Below, in pieces: positions 1 through 9,974 of a stretch of 64,000 nt of DNA. A program made the translations under genes and the position numbers. The notes beneath the pieces were generated by a model that had not been told where the DNA came from, searched no databases, and saw only the letters and a list, made by a program, of their open reading frames with translations. The stretch is taken from NCBI GenBank assembly GCA_029582165.1, contig CM055874.1:26744883-26808882 (forward strand). Reading direction: 5' to 3'. The stretch is from Portulaca oleracea (taxonomy: Eukaryota > Streptophyta > Magnoliopsida > Caryophyllales > Portulacaceae). How positions within the stretch are numbered: position 1 is the first letter of the stretch; every line of letters starts with the position of its first letter.

Positions 1-713
1 TTTTTTTTCCTTTTCTTTCCGTTTCTTTTGGCTTTCTTTTGTAGTTTTTTCTTTCTTTTTTTTATTTTATAATTCAAAATTTTGTAATTGTAATATTTTT
101 TTAAAAAAATATTTAACAAATATAATTTGTTTCAAAATAATTTTGAGTTTGCAATATTTTTCAAAATTTTGTTTCCATACTAAATTAAATTTTTTGTTTC
201 CATTGTAAATTTAATTTTCAAAATTTTGTAATTGTATTAATTTTTTTAAAAAAATTATATAATTTAAAAAAATAATAATTTTGAGTTTGTATTATTTTTC
301 CATTTAATCATTTATTGAAAATAACTATACTCTACAAGTGGGTCCCATAATATAATAAAATTTTACTCCCTACCCCACTCATCCTTCACATTCCAAGGAC
401 ACCATTACTAATAGCATACTCCAACACCCATTAAAATTAATATTATTTTCACCATTCATACCCCACTAATCCTTCAAATCGAAGGACACCATTACAAATA
501 ACATAATCAGTACCCTGACAAAAGACGATTGTGATAGGTTGATAACAGGAAGAAGGATAGTAAGGAATATATAAACAAATGGACAGAGTGACAGATGGAG
601 GAACTCATAAGGAAGACAATAACTACCAAACAACATTCAGATACTTTTTTCTGCGTTTCAACATTTCTGGCAAGTTGTTTTAAATTAGATTTCATTAGCA
701 ACATCATTGGGGC
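1..713. other. AT-rich intergenic DNA with a short direct repeat
   Basis: Homopolymer-rich, strongly AT-biased DNA with no supportable gene. A segment of about 47 bp starting TACCCCACT at 371 recurs in the same orientation at 459, ending near 505, with several mismatches. The last 8 bases (706-713) are the left target duplication of the neighbouring MITE. Confidence 0.5.
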
Positions 714-1218
714 TGGATCTGTCAATTTTTGACCCAACCCGATAACCCGACCCGAACCTGTCCGAAATTTATGAGTTTTGAACACGATTTTTTCAACTAA
801 ACCTGAAGTACACCGAACCCGAAAATTAGCGGGTCAAACCCTTCCGCCCGTTTGACCTGAAAATTTAACTTTTTAAGTTGAACTTTATTAAAATTTTGGA
901 CTTTGCATTGAAAATTTTAACTATTAAACTATAATCGCAACTTATTTATTTGTTATTTCTCTTATTTAAGTTAAAATAGTTACAATAATTTATCGTTATA
1001 ATCATATTTTATATATATATTGTATAAAAAGTAGTATTTGGAGACCATTTTTGAAAAAGAAAAAACGGAAAAAGGTCGCAATCATAACCCGTTGAATTGA
1101 CCCGAAACCGAAATACACCGCCCGTATTTTCCCGAACCCGAAATACACCCGACCTTATTTACCCGAACCCGATATACGACCGACCCAAAACCGCCGCCCG
1201 ACCGAATTGACAGGTCTA
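714..1218. mobile_element. hAT-like MITE rich in CCCGAACCCG motifs
   Basis: Non-coding 505-bp element. The ends are inverted repeats, TGGATCTGTCAATT on the left against TAGACCTGTCAATT read from the right, 12 of 14 identical. A perfect 8-bp target duplication ATTGGGGC lies at 706-713 and 1219-1226, as expected for hAT transposition. Both subterminal regions carry many CCCGAACCCG or CCCGACC motifs, resembling subterminal transposase-binding repeats of hAT elements. It has no coding capacity, so it would need a transposase in trans. Confidence 0.8.
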
Positions 1219-1321
1219 ATTGGGGCTAAAATCTAGTAACTTTCACTGCAATTGTGAACGATCAAAATCTAGCAAGCTGAGATTAAAACTTAAAAAGCGT
1301 CATTAAAATCTAAAAACAAAC

Positions 1322-2331
1322 TCAAATTCCGGGGTGTACTTGGCACAGGTTCCTCAATTTGAAACCCAGAGGCAAACCCCTTTTAAGCATCTCATTGGCT
1401 ACAATTTTTGCATCATGAAACCTATGAAGATGAAGCAAGGCATTGGCGAGCAACTCAAAGTTATGGGTATCAGCACCCCTGTGTCTTCCAACAAAGCTCA
1501 TCACAAACTTGATTGCAATCTCAAAGTATCCCTCCTCTAACAACGCCCTGATAACATGTGCATATGTACTGTGAATGAGGGTGACCCCATCAGCAACAGC
1601 TGCTCGTACTAGGGCCACAGCCCCTTCCACCTTCCCAGCACGGCAAGCACCCAACACCAGGGCATCGTATATCCTCGCATCTGCTTTCAAACCCTTTCTT
1701 CCAACAGCAAATCAGCAGCCTCGATCAGTCGTCCCTTGACACAGTATGCAGTCAGAATGTAGTTATAGGCCGTAGCGTCAGGGGTCATCCCAATCCGTTT
1801 CATACCCTCTAACACTCGAAGGGCGCCTTCAGTGTCCTTGTTCTTGGCAAGCACGTTCAGAAGTGGGTGGTAAGAGTAGGCATTCAACTCCAGGTTTCTG
1901 TGGCGCATTTTGTCGAGCACCTGGAGGGCATATGCGAGCATGCCGATTTTACACAAGCGGTGGATGAAAGTGTGGAAAGCGCTCCTTCTGGGGAGCCCTT
2001 TGGGAAGAGAAGCAATGCAGTGGAAGAGGTCGGGGAGGAAGGAGAGGGAAGAATGGGTGTTTGAGATGAATCGGAATGTGTGTGTACCACAGAAGAAGCC
2101 GTCATTGGCGCGCTTGATGAGAAGGTAACGGAGACGGCGGAGGTCTCCGGCTCGTCCGGCTTCAGTTACGAGGTCGTCGTAGTGTGCGGTGGTCGGTAGG
2201 GTGACAGGTTTCGAGGGCGTTGTGGAGAAAGTGAACGACGACGTGCCCAACAGAGACAGTTGGTGGTATACGGAGATGGACTTTCTTGGTTGCATCAATC
2301 TGCCAAGACTCAACATTTTACAATCACACAA
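1322..2331 (-). pseudogene. P-type pentatricopeptide repeat protein gene, split by a frameshift
   Basis: PPR proteins bind organellar RNA and act in its editing, processing or translation. The first part (2331 to 1687) encodes 214 residues starting MCDCKMLSLGRL, a basic Ser-rich leader that looks like a mitochondrial or plastid transit peptide. A second in-frame Met at residue 6 is an alternative start. About six 35-residue PPR motifs follow, for example the one opening TAYNYILTAYCVKGRLIEAA. The frame is lost inside the third motif near 1690-1705. The next frame (1690 to 1322, 122 residues) continues seamlessly with KKGLKADARIYDAL and three more motifs. A one-base indel explains the break. 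The gene is intronless and short, as many PPR genes are. It may be a genuine pseudogene or a sequencing error. No E or DYW editing domain is seen. Confidence 0.8.
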
Positions 2332-3531
2332 ATCCTTTGAGTACTGTTATTAAATTAGCAATCAACTTGTAAAAAATGCCGCCCGATTTTTTTTTTGGTT
2401 CTAAAATACTACTAAACCTACTAGCAAATACCCAGGCGTTGCCCCGAACAAAAAAAATAAATACCCGAACGTTCATATATAAATACATTAAAAACGTATT
2501 GGAGCATTACTTGGTATGAATATAATGATACATTAAGATGAAATTCAAAAGACTTAACCATGAAGAAACAATTGTTTGATCAAGTAAAACAAAACTACAA
2601 TAAAAATATAAATTCAATAACAGTTAAGATGTGGACGAATAAAAAACAATCAGATAAAAGGGAATATTATAAATGAGATGTCAAATGAGTGGAGGACAGT
2701 TATATGCAGTAAAAATGCTGGAAAATCACAATCAGATTATGAAATATGAACATGCGAAATTAAATGGATGTTGTTATAGAATTTATAGCACTAATGAGAA
2801 TTCTGATGCTTCGACATATAACTTCCTTCCAATTAACTGATGTGATTAACTCAATCAAGGGTTGTTATATTAACCATTAAATGAGATTTACGGACAAAAA
2901 CCCATGATTGTTGTAAGTATTCGGGTAATATGGCACATAACGTACATAGAGCTTCTTGCAATATGGATGGAAGATAGGGATGCTAATTATTTCAAACATA
3001 GACATGGTCAATTAGACATAAAGAAATTATAATACTAAATTCACCATAGAAGCAACCTAAATCACTCCGGAAAAAGATGTTATATATTAGACATTGTGTA
3101 GCTTTAATTTGGGAAATATTGGATATGTAAACAAACCGGCGTCGAGCCGCCGACATTTGTGAAATTTGAGAAAATTTGTATTATTTTGTTTATAAAAATA
3201 AATCAAATAATAGGTGCCAGAAATTATGATACCAGGACAAAAAATTTCCTGTTCATTTCCCGCCTGCGGTGAATTGGGACTGATCACCGGGATCGAGACT
3301 GGGACCAAGAGTAAAATTTTGCTCATGGTCACAACCGGGACCAGGACCTCCAAATATTACTGAGATCCCAGTCTCGCTAACCCCTACCTCACCCCCTGCA
3401 TCTCATGATTATAATAACCATAAAAGTATGGAAAGTCTTTTGTTTGAAAAACGATAATTAATATCACTGGAGACTTTCATAGTCAATAAAAGGACAAATA
3501 ATATGGAGTGGAGGGCGTACTGCGTGAAATA
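2332..3531. other. Non-coding flank upstream of the PPR gene
   Basis: The first bases would contain the PPR gene's promoter, though no convincing TATA box could be chosen. A motif CCCAGGCGTTGCCC near 2430 resembles a G/C-rich palindromic motif often seen in plant repeats. A patch near 3260-3390 rich in GGGACC and GGGATC words looks like decayed transposon end sequence, but no paired end was found. No gene is supported. Confidence 0.4.
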
Positions 3532-3533
3532 TA

Positions 3534-3933
3534 TTCCCTCTGTTCCATATTGATTGTCCGTTAATTGAATATTACGGGCTTTAATGTCACAAGTTTTGAT
3601 TCGCACGCATTGCGTACATCGATTGTTATATTTATTTATTTATTTTTTGTGTGTGTATATATATACACAAAAGATAAATAAATTTAAAAATCGATGCACC
3701 CAATGCGTGCGAATCAAAATTTATATATATTAACATCAACATCACATGTATGACAGAAGTATCATTGATAAATTATCCTTGTTAAATACTATTAGAAAAG
3801 TATAAAATTAAATTTTTTTGATGAATTATCATGGGAGAATTTACTAAATAACGATGGATTTTGAAAACGTGAAAGACACTTATTTGTGAGAAAATGACTA
3901 ATTAATCAAAACTGGACAAAAAAAAGACGGGAG
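3534..3933. mobile_element. Stowaway-like MITE (Tc1/mariner type)
   Basis: Ends are TTCCCTCTGTTCC on the left and CTCCCGTCTTTTT read from the right. They match the CTCCCTCYGT signature of plant Stowaway elements and are flanked by TA on both sides (3532-3533 and 3934-3935). The inner arms also pair (TTGATTGTCC with TTTTTTGTCC). The element is non-coding. Confidence 0.65.
3594..3719. repeat. Long imperfect hairpin inside the Stowaway-like MITE
   Basis: The arm TTTTGATTCGCACGCATTG at 3594 pairs with its inverted copy ending at 3719, with two mismatches in the first 30 bases. Pairing continues through TTTATTTAT and GTGTATATA stretches almost to the centre. The whole 126-bp segment would fold into one stem, so it is either a second foldback element or the core of its host. 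Confidence 0.7.
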
Positions 3934-4002
3934 TATGATGACCGGAGACTTGGGTTAGATTTACATGAAAAGAAAAAGTATGAAGGAGACAGGAGTTCAT
4001 CT

Positions 4003-4229
4003 AGGCTTTGTTCTTTAGAGTAGTAAGTTAGGTGTATCCTTACTTAAACTTACCTTACCTTAATTTATACGATTCCCTAAAGGATACTCAAACCAAAGTC
4101 AAAATTTTATTAATAAAATACCTTTACCCCACCACTAACTTACCTATCACAAATTTTATCCTTACATTTCTTTCCTTTTCTTTCCTTACCTTACCAAGTC
4201 CAATTTGATTCTACCACTCCATAGAACAG
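4003..4229. mobile_element. Probable MITE with GGCTTTGTTC ends
   Basis: Left end GGCTTTGTTCTTTAGAG and right end read inward GCCCTGTTCTATGGAG form an imperfect inverted repeat that continues with AGTAGTA against AGTGGTA. The interior is a C/T-rich run of ACTTACC words. No clean target duplication was found, partly because the next MITE starts immediately to the right. It has no coding potential. Confidence 0.4.
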
Positions 4230-4237
4230 GGCTTTAG

Positions 4238-4496
4238 GTCCCATTCTTTTATGCAGTGCAGTTGCGGTGTAGTTGATTGAGTTGTGATGGAATGTAGAAA
4301 GTTGCGGTGAATTGTAGAAAGTTGTAGTGGAAATAATGGAAAGTGGGTGGAAATAAAGTGAAAGTTTTTCAATTTATTGGAAAATTTTTAAAATTTAATA
4401 AAAAGGGAAATGAAAAATTGTGGTGAGTTGTGGTGGAATATGGAAAATTACGATGTTGTGCAGAACCACGCCGCAACCAGCCGCATAAAAGATCGG
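4238..4496. mobile_element. Foldback MITE with TTCTTTTATGC ends
   Basis: Left arm CCCATTCTTTTATGC and right arm (read inward) CCCCGATCTTTTATGC form an inverted repeat, extended by CAGTTGCGGTG against GGTTGCGGCG. The 8-bp sequence GGCTTTAG flanks it at 4230-4237 and 4497-4504. The interior has GTTGTGGTGGAA-type words on one half and their complements on the other. A second family member lies at 61468-61732. Confidence 0.6.
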
Positions 4497-4609
4497 GGCT
4501 TTAGATGCTCATGGAATGATGTAGAGTGAGGTTTTACAGTTTTTTTTATATATATTATTGTAATTCTTTTCGATATAAGAAGAATAACCTGGTCATAATA
4601 ACCATTATA

Positions 4610-4848
4610 CTACCTTTGTTTTTATTTATCTGTCGTCTAGGAAATTGTGCCGAAAACTTTGACAGTTACATATCTTAATTTGTATAATGACCCATCATAT
4701 AAAATTGATGTCATTAGAATCGTAATAAAAAATACTATTAAAAATGTATAATATTATATTTTTTTTTATAAAAATTTTATATTAGAAATTATTGATTAAA
4801 GATTGACACTGAAAACCGTAAATGACAGATAAAAAAGAACAAAGGAAG
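4610..4848. mobile_element. Stowaway-like MITE
   Basis: 239-bp element with inverted ends CTACCTTTGTTTTTATTTAT and CTTCCTTTGTTCTTTTTTAT (read from the right), followed by CTGTC in both arms. TA dinucleotides flank both ends (4608-4609, 4849-4850). It is AT-rich and has no open frame. Confidence 0.75.
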
Positions 4849-4850
4849 TA

Positions 4851-5220
4851 TTACTTTGTGGCTACTACTGACCAAAAATAATATTGATAACTACATTATT
4901 CTATTTTTTCTATAAAAATCTTCCACACGTACACTTTAATTATAAGTAATTCATTGCATTCACTTTAATAATAAGAAACTATTTTGATGTTTTTGTTTAT
5001 TACATCTAGAAAAGTAAGGGGTAATGCGCAAATAGTGAAAAAAAAAAGAAGATAATTGTATTTTTTAATAGATGAAATTGTCATTTTATGTGATAGTAAC
5101 CACATAATTTGATAGGGGTAAAGGAGTCATTGAAATATAAGATGACGAATTTGCCCTTTAAATTAAAGCAACAGTAAGGGCAAATTTGGTAAATTGAAAT
5201 TTGCGCACCATAAAGCCTTC
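4851..5220. other. Spacer without recognisable features
   Basis: AT-rich DNA between two MITEs. I see no gene, repeat pair or motif worth naming. Confidence 0.5.
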
Positions 5221-5301
5221 TCTCTTTATCAAAAAATTACTTAGGGGTACCCTAACTTTTGGTGAAATGTTTTTCCGGTACCCCAACTTTTAAAAACTAA
5301 T

Positions 5302-6149
5302 TTATGCATAATGAATCAAAAACAATCCATCATACACGAAATGAAAGAAAACGATCGTTCACAAGATAGAACTTGTGATTTGTTGAAACCTCAAAACGAA
5401 TGAAACGAATGGAAAAAGGGATGAAAGGGACGAATATGGAGGGCTACACGAGAGTTCTAATGATTAGACATACATGACAATCAAGAGAATTCAAAAGATA
5501 AAACCAAAAACGTACCAATTCAAAAGAACCAAACGAGAGACGTGAAAAAGAACTTGATAGAATGAGCAACGAAGCCTCTCCAATTGCTACAGCCACACCA
5601 CAATCTTCAAGAGCTCCTACTCCTCCTTTACACCACCCAAGAATGCTCATTCTTGGATTAGAAGAGGAGATTCCACACGAAAACCCAAAGGGATTTCGAA
5701 TTCTAGCCAAAACTAGAGAGAAAACTAAAGCATAGCAACTTTAGAGAGATTTGTGTTTATTTTCAATATGAATGAGATGAGTTTACAAAGGACCTAAGGG
5801 GGTCTATTTATAGGAAATCCTCCCCCTTTAGGCGTCACCTCCCACCAAGAAATGGCCCCTTAAGGGCTTACATCATCCCACTCACATATTACATCACTTT
5901 AAAGAAAATACAATATCTCCTAAAATACAACTCCAATACTAAAGATTCAAAAGCCAAAATGTACATAAAGAATAGCTCTATCATATGGCTAAATGAGAAC
6001 TTCAAGACTCTTGAGATAAGGAGCTCAAAAATCTCTTAGTGTAGGAGATACCCGTGATGTCATGTGAGAAACCACTTGAAATGAGTTGTAGTAGATTTGT
6101 GATGTCTTTAAGAGCTTCCTCTTGATGCATTGAAGTATAATATGCATCA
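5302..6149 (-). mobile_element. Solo LTR of the CRM-like Ty3/gypsy family (relative of elements A and B)
   Basis: 848 bp, against 849, 857, 823 and 823 bp for the LTRs of A and B. The left end TTATGCATAATG aligns with the family end TGATGTATAATG, and the right end is GCATCA. It is flanked by a 5-bp duplication CTAAT (5297-5301, 6150-6154), and the interrupted MITE confirms both borders. The middle has the shared promoter block, seen as GGGTCTATTTATAGG on the plus strand, i.e. a TATA box reading leftwards. It is substantially diverged from the A and B LTRs. Solo LTRs arise by recombination between the two LTRs of one element. Confidence 0.85.
6002..6148 (-). CDS. LTR-encoded C-terminal polyprotein tail, 48 codons, detached
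   Basis: Reading from the upper end of the solo LTR, in the same register used by the polyproteins of elements A and B, the frame stays open for 48 codons. It ends SLSQES-stop, against SISQEP-stop in A and SLTQEP-stop in B, at the same length. Here the pol gene is gone, so the frame is a fossil. It shows that the tail existed in a diverged relative. No function is known to me beyond its resemblance in position to the C-terminal CR motif of plant centromeric (CRM) elements. Confidence 0.6.
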   Translation of the reverse strand, partial: DAYYTSMHQEEALKDITNLLQLISSGFSHDITGISYTKRFLSSLSQES

Positions 6150-6449
6150 CTAATTTTGGGTACCCTAAATTTTAGAATTAGAAATAATTAGGTGAATTTT
6201 CAGCCAATGATTTGAATTCACCGGTGAATTTTAGGCGGGAAATTGATTAAGTGTATTTGTGGACGAAAATGCCGTTTGTTTTTGTGGACGAAAATGATAT
6301 GAATCAATCGGAGTTTCACCAGAAATTCACCTAGTAATTTCTAATCCTAAAAGTAAGGGTACCCCAAAATTAGTTTTGAAAAGTTAGGGTACCAAAAAAT
6401 TGTTTCTTCAAAAGTTAGGGTACCTCTAAGTAATTTTTTGTCTCTTTAT

Positions 6450-7473
6450 ATATAACATAGATTATGTAATTGATAATTTTTTATATAATATTTTATTAAA
6501 AATTATAATATTATTCTTTTTGAATAATATTTATAGTTACAAACTTAATAGTATTAATTGTATATAAAATATCACTATATATATTGAAAAATTATGGTCA
6601 AAAATTTAGAATTTGACTATACAATCTCCAAATACAACAATTAGTATGAAATAGAGGGAGTAATTACCTATGCACACTATCATAATGACAATATACGACA
6701 ATTAAGATGAGGGTCGGAAGTTAACAATAAAATTTGTTGGCAAGACCGCATGGAAGTTAACAATTAATGAGACGTGCACAGTGCAGCTTTGCAGTTAATT
6801 TTTTAACATCAGCATGGTACTTAATAGTCAACCTTTTCTTTTTTATTTTATTTTATCATAAATATCTTTTAAGGTTGAGATTGATTGACATATTAGATTT
6901 AACGATCACAATATCTTGTACCTCCTAAAATTCCTCCTATAATGTAACTGCAATGTAATTTGACTCACTTAATGTATGGTTATCAATGTTCTTAACCATA
7001 GACGGTCGACTCCTCAATCAAACTCAAATCAATAATAAATTAAAGATGTATGTCATAGTGATTGAAATCAAAATTTATTTTGACTATACATATATTATAT
7101 AACCACGTACACCCAAAAATACCGCAATTACTAAGTACACTTGGAACATGTGCTTCAAATATTACAATTGTTCACTCTTGTTACTATGATTGTTTAGTTT
7201 TATTATTATCATTGTTCACTTGGAATATTTTGGAGCACATGCTTCAAGTGTATGTAATATAGATTTGGGAAATACTTATTATTTAGAAATGAATTTTCTC
7301 TAAAAATTAAAATTTAAAATATTCAAGAAATATTATTATTTTTTTTATAGAATCAAGAAATATTTTATTCATAGATTAAGTGGTCATCATGGATAATTAC
7401 AAAAAAAATATTTAAAGGTATAATAAAGAAACCAATTAAGTCAGTATATTGTATTTTTTTTATGGGAACATAC
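6450..7473. other. AT-rich non-coding DNA with a possible Stowaway end
   Basis: No gene is supported. GAAATAGAGGGAGTA ending near 6662 looks like the right end of a Stowaway-like element whose left end was not found; it may have been lost when the MULE MITE inserted. Short open frames here lack any family resemblance. Confidence 0.4.
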
Positions 7474-8170
7474 GTACTTGCTCTATTTTTTTATTTGTCA
7501 TTTAACCTTTTTAGATACATGCACCTATAATTAATAGTTTCTCAAATAATATGTTTTAAGAAATACATTATAGAGTTGGAAATTTTTTTCTGACCTGAAA
7601 AATCTAAATTGTAGGACCCAAAAATAAATGGGTCCATAGATACATTTTTCGTCTGAATTTTGATATTGATTGAATTGATTAAATATTTAGACATAATTTT
7701 TCTCTTTTTCTATTGTTAAAATCCGATTATGACCCGAATCTACGTCCGAATTGTCTGACGAAAACGGGGTCTACACATGAATTTCTCGTCCGAATTTTGA
7801 CATTGTCTGAATTTGACCGACCCGAATTTAATCGGACCCGAATTTTTGCAACATATATATGTACTTGCTCTATTTTTTTTACTTGTCATTTAACTTTTTT
7901 AGATACATCTATAACCAATAGTTTCTCAAATAATATTTTTTAAAAAAAACTATACATTATAGAGTTGGAAAATTTGTTTTACCAACCCGAAAAATCTAAA
8001 TTGCATGACCCAAAAAAACCGGGTCCATTCATAGATATGTCGTCCGACAGAATTGACCAAAGATTCGGACATAATTTCTCTTTTTTCTATTATCTGAATC
8101 CGATTCTGACCCAAATTTCCATCCGAATTGTCCGACAAAAACTGGGTCTGCACATGAATTGTCCGAATTA
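7474..8170. repeat. Imperfect tandem duplication, two copies of about 310-325 bp
   Basis: The segment starting GTACTTGCTCTATTTTTT at 7474 recurs at 7861, an offset of 387 bp. Both copies contain ATACATTATAGAGTTGGAAA, AAAAATCTAAATTG, GACATAATTT and several CCGAATTGTCYGAC words, and end near CACATGAATT. The copies differ at many sites and by small indels, so the duplication is not recent. The CCGAATT-rich part recalls MITE subterminal repeats, but no outer inverted ends were identified. Confidence 0.7.
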
Positions 8171-8877
8171 TTCAAGACAAAAATAATAAGGATAATTAAA
8201 TAATATATATTTAGTAAAATAAATGTGGATTAGAATTAGGGAGTAATTTTCATAAAGAACAAAGAATTAGGGAGTAAAATAAAGAACGTGGAGAGAGAAT
8301 AGGTTGATATAAATCAAGTTAAATTGGCAAAAAAATGATAATTCAGGGAAGTTAGCGATGGTCAAGGAATTATTCATAAAATATTTAAATAAAAATAAAT
8401 GAATGGATATGATTAAATTAGCCATGAAATCAATGGTTGGAGTTTACTTATTTGCCGAAAATTAAGGCTTGCTTAGTCAAAGTCATTTTACTACTATAAT
8501 AGGTAGATTAAAAATGTTGTTGATATAAGTTAATGAGTCTAACATGTTAAAATACCAATAAGTAAAAATAAATGAAATATTTAACTAAAAAAATCATTTA
8601 ACCTTCCCTTATCTACCTCTTTCCTTCATTGATGGACTGTCAAACTCCCCCCACCCACAACCACCACCACCCCGCTGCCTAGCTTGGGGGGTCTTTTCTC
8701 TCGGTCAAGAAAGATGGAAAGAAAAAGATTCATTTTCCACCTTCAACCACAATCATCAATGGCTTTCCCACGCCAAATTTCCCCCAAAACTCTCTCTTCT
8801 TTTCGAACCCCTTCTAAAATATAATGGTATCTATGTTAGAATGAAGACTACGTCACCTCCATCGCCATGGTTGCATC
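8171..8877. other. Spacer, then a pyrimidine-rich gene-like leader
   Basis: AT-rich DNA to about 8600, followed by C/T-rich sequence. A short frame MAFPRQISPKTLSSF at about 8759 resembles the start of an organelle-targeted protein but stops after 21 codons. With the C/T-rich stretch after the MITE (9416-9718) it may be the relic of a host gene's 5' end; no homologous family was recognised. Confidence 0.3.
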
Positions 8878-9415
8878 TAGGGGTGGGCACCATAAACCTA
8901 AACCGCAAATTGAACCGTAAAACGCATAAACCAAACCACAAAATGCGGTTAACCGAATTGATTTTTGCATAAAAGCGATTTAGGTTAACCAAACCGCTAT
9001 AAGCGGTTTAGGTTTAGGTTTTGGATTTTCATGAAACGGTTAACCGCGGTTAACCGCTCTCAATTAAGTTGAAAAAAATGAATTTATTAGTAATATGAAT
9101 TCAATTTAACCGCGTATCGTCGTATCGGAATATGAATTTATTAGTAATATGATTGCATTTATTTGCATAAATGTTATTGTAAATTTCCAGGAACTCGGTT
9201 AAATCATAAACTGTGTATGTTAACCGGGTAAATTTTCATATTTTAAAAGCCGTTAACCGGCACCGCTTCTAAATTGCGGTTTCGAGGTTTGGTTTAGGTT
9301 TCCAGATATCAAAAGCGGTTAACCGCATATTGCGGTTGCGGTTTAGGTTTTCAAAATCCAAAAACTTCAAAAGTGGTTAACCGCATATGCGGTTAACCTG
9401 TTATGCCCACCCCTA
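8878..9415. mobile_element. hAT-type MITE with GCGGTTAACC subterminal repeats
   Basis: 538 bp with 12-bp perfect inverted ends TAGGGGTGGGCA and TGCCCACCCCTA. A perfect 8-bp target duplication GTTGCATC lies at 8870-8877 and 9416-9423. More than ten GCGGTTAACCG-like words occur in both orientations near the ends, typical of hAT subterminal transposase-binding motifs. It has no coding capacity. It sits just after an ATG whose frame resumes on the other side as SPPSPNSCSIHS for a short distance. Confidence 0.9.
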
Positions 9416-9718
9416 GTTGCATCTCCTCCTTCTCCAAACTCTTGTTCAATTCACTCTACCTCTTTCCTAAACCCCTTCTAATTACATACCCCATTTCTAC
9501 AACTACACCAACACCAGCTCCTACCATTCCAACCTTGACACCCTCTAGTCCCTACTCAACTCATCCACTACGTCCCCAATTCCAACCCAATTGGACCTTC
9601 TACAACCTCTCCACCGGCGGCGCTACCGTAGGATTCCTCCTCCACATTGTCGTTCCTGCCTCATCGACGCCATGGCGACGACCCGGAGAGCGTGCCCGAC
9701 GGTGATTGGGTGGCTGGC
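9416..9718 (+). pseudogene. Possible 5' fragment of an unidentified host gene
   Basis: Ignoring the MITE and one target copy, ATG at 8868 opens MVASPPSPNSCSIHSTSFLN and then stops. The next frame stays open from about 9403 to 9705 and is rich in Pro, Thr and Ser (LITYPISTTTPTPAPTIP). The composition changes to GC-rich CCGGCGGCG near 9615, like a real exon. The segment is cut off at 9719 by an LTR. I do not recognise the protein. It could equally be low-complexity non-coding DNA. Confidence 0.25.
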
Positions 9719-9973
9719 TGATGTAGGGGAATACATCTTAACTTACTATGATGAGTTAGCACATTTTGTTATAATAGAGTGTGTGAGTTAGTTACAAAGT
9801 TGTTAGCTACTGTAATAAATACCCCATATCTGTATTGCTTTGATCATCAATCAAATATCAAACAAACACAATTCCATCTTAATTCCTTCTCTATCTCTCA
9901 ATTCTTGATTCTGTTGTAGTTACTCGAGGGGGGTTTTCTCCACCAAATTTATCCCTCTCCTCTAACTACATCA
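9719..9973 (+). repeat. 5' LTR of element E
   Basis: 255 bp, starting TGATGTAGGGG and ending AACTACATCA, so the canonical TG...CA is set in a longer inverted end (TGATGTA...TACATCA). A possible promoter block AATAAATACCCC sits near 9815, and the leader downstream is pyrimidine-rich. The border is set by the primer site beginning two bases later. The missing 3' LTR prevents a check of target duplication. Confidence 0.75.
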
Positions 9974-9974
9974 T

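Larger units (their letters stand above)
5230..6440. mobile_element. MULE-type MITE, split by a solo LTR
   Basis: Terminal inverted repeats start CAAAAAATTACTTAG and are followed by GGTACCCTAACTTTTG in each arm. The arms match over more than 80 bp. A perfect 9-bp target duplication TCTCTTTAT lies at 5221-5229 and 6441-6449, the length typical of Mutator-like elements. Removing the solo LTR and one 5-bp duplicate leaves 358 bp, almost the same as the second copy at 62863-63923 after its own insert is removed (357 bp). The two copies are inverted relative to one another. It is non-coding. Confidence 0.85.

Noticed and set aside
2968..3390. Candidate hAT element between TAGGGATGC and GCTAACCCCTA
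   Set aside because: The ends match poorly and the flanking 8-mers do not agree.
3087..3606. Open frames of 65-88 codons on the minus strand
   Set aside because: They cover MITE or repeat DNA, have no family resemblance and no supporting gene structure.
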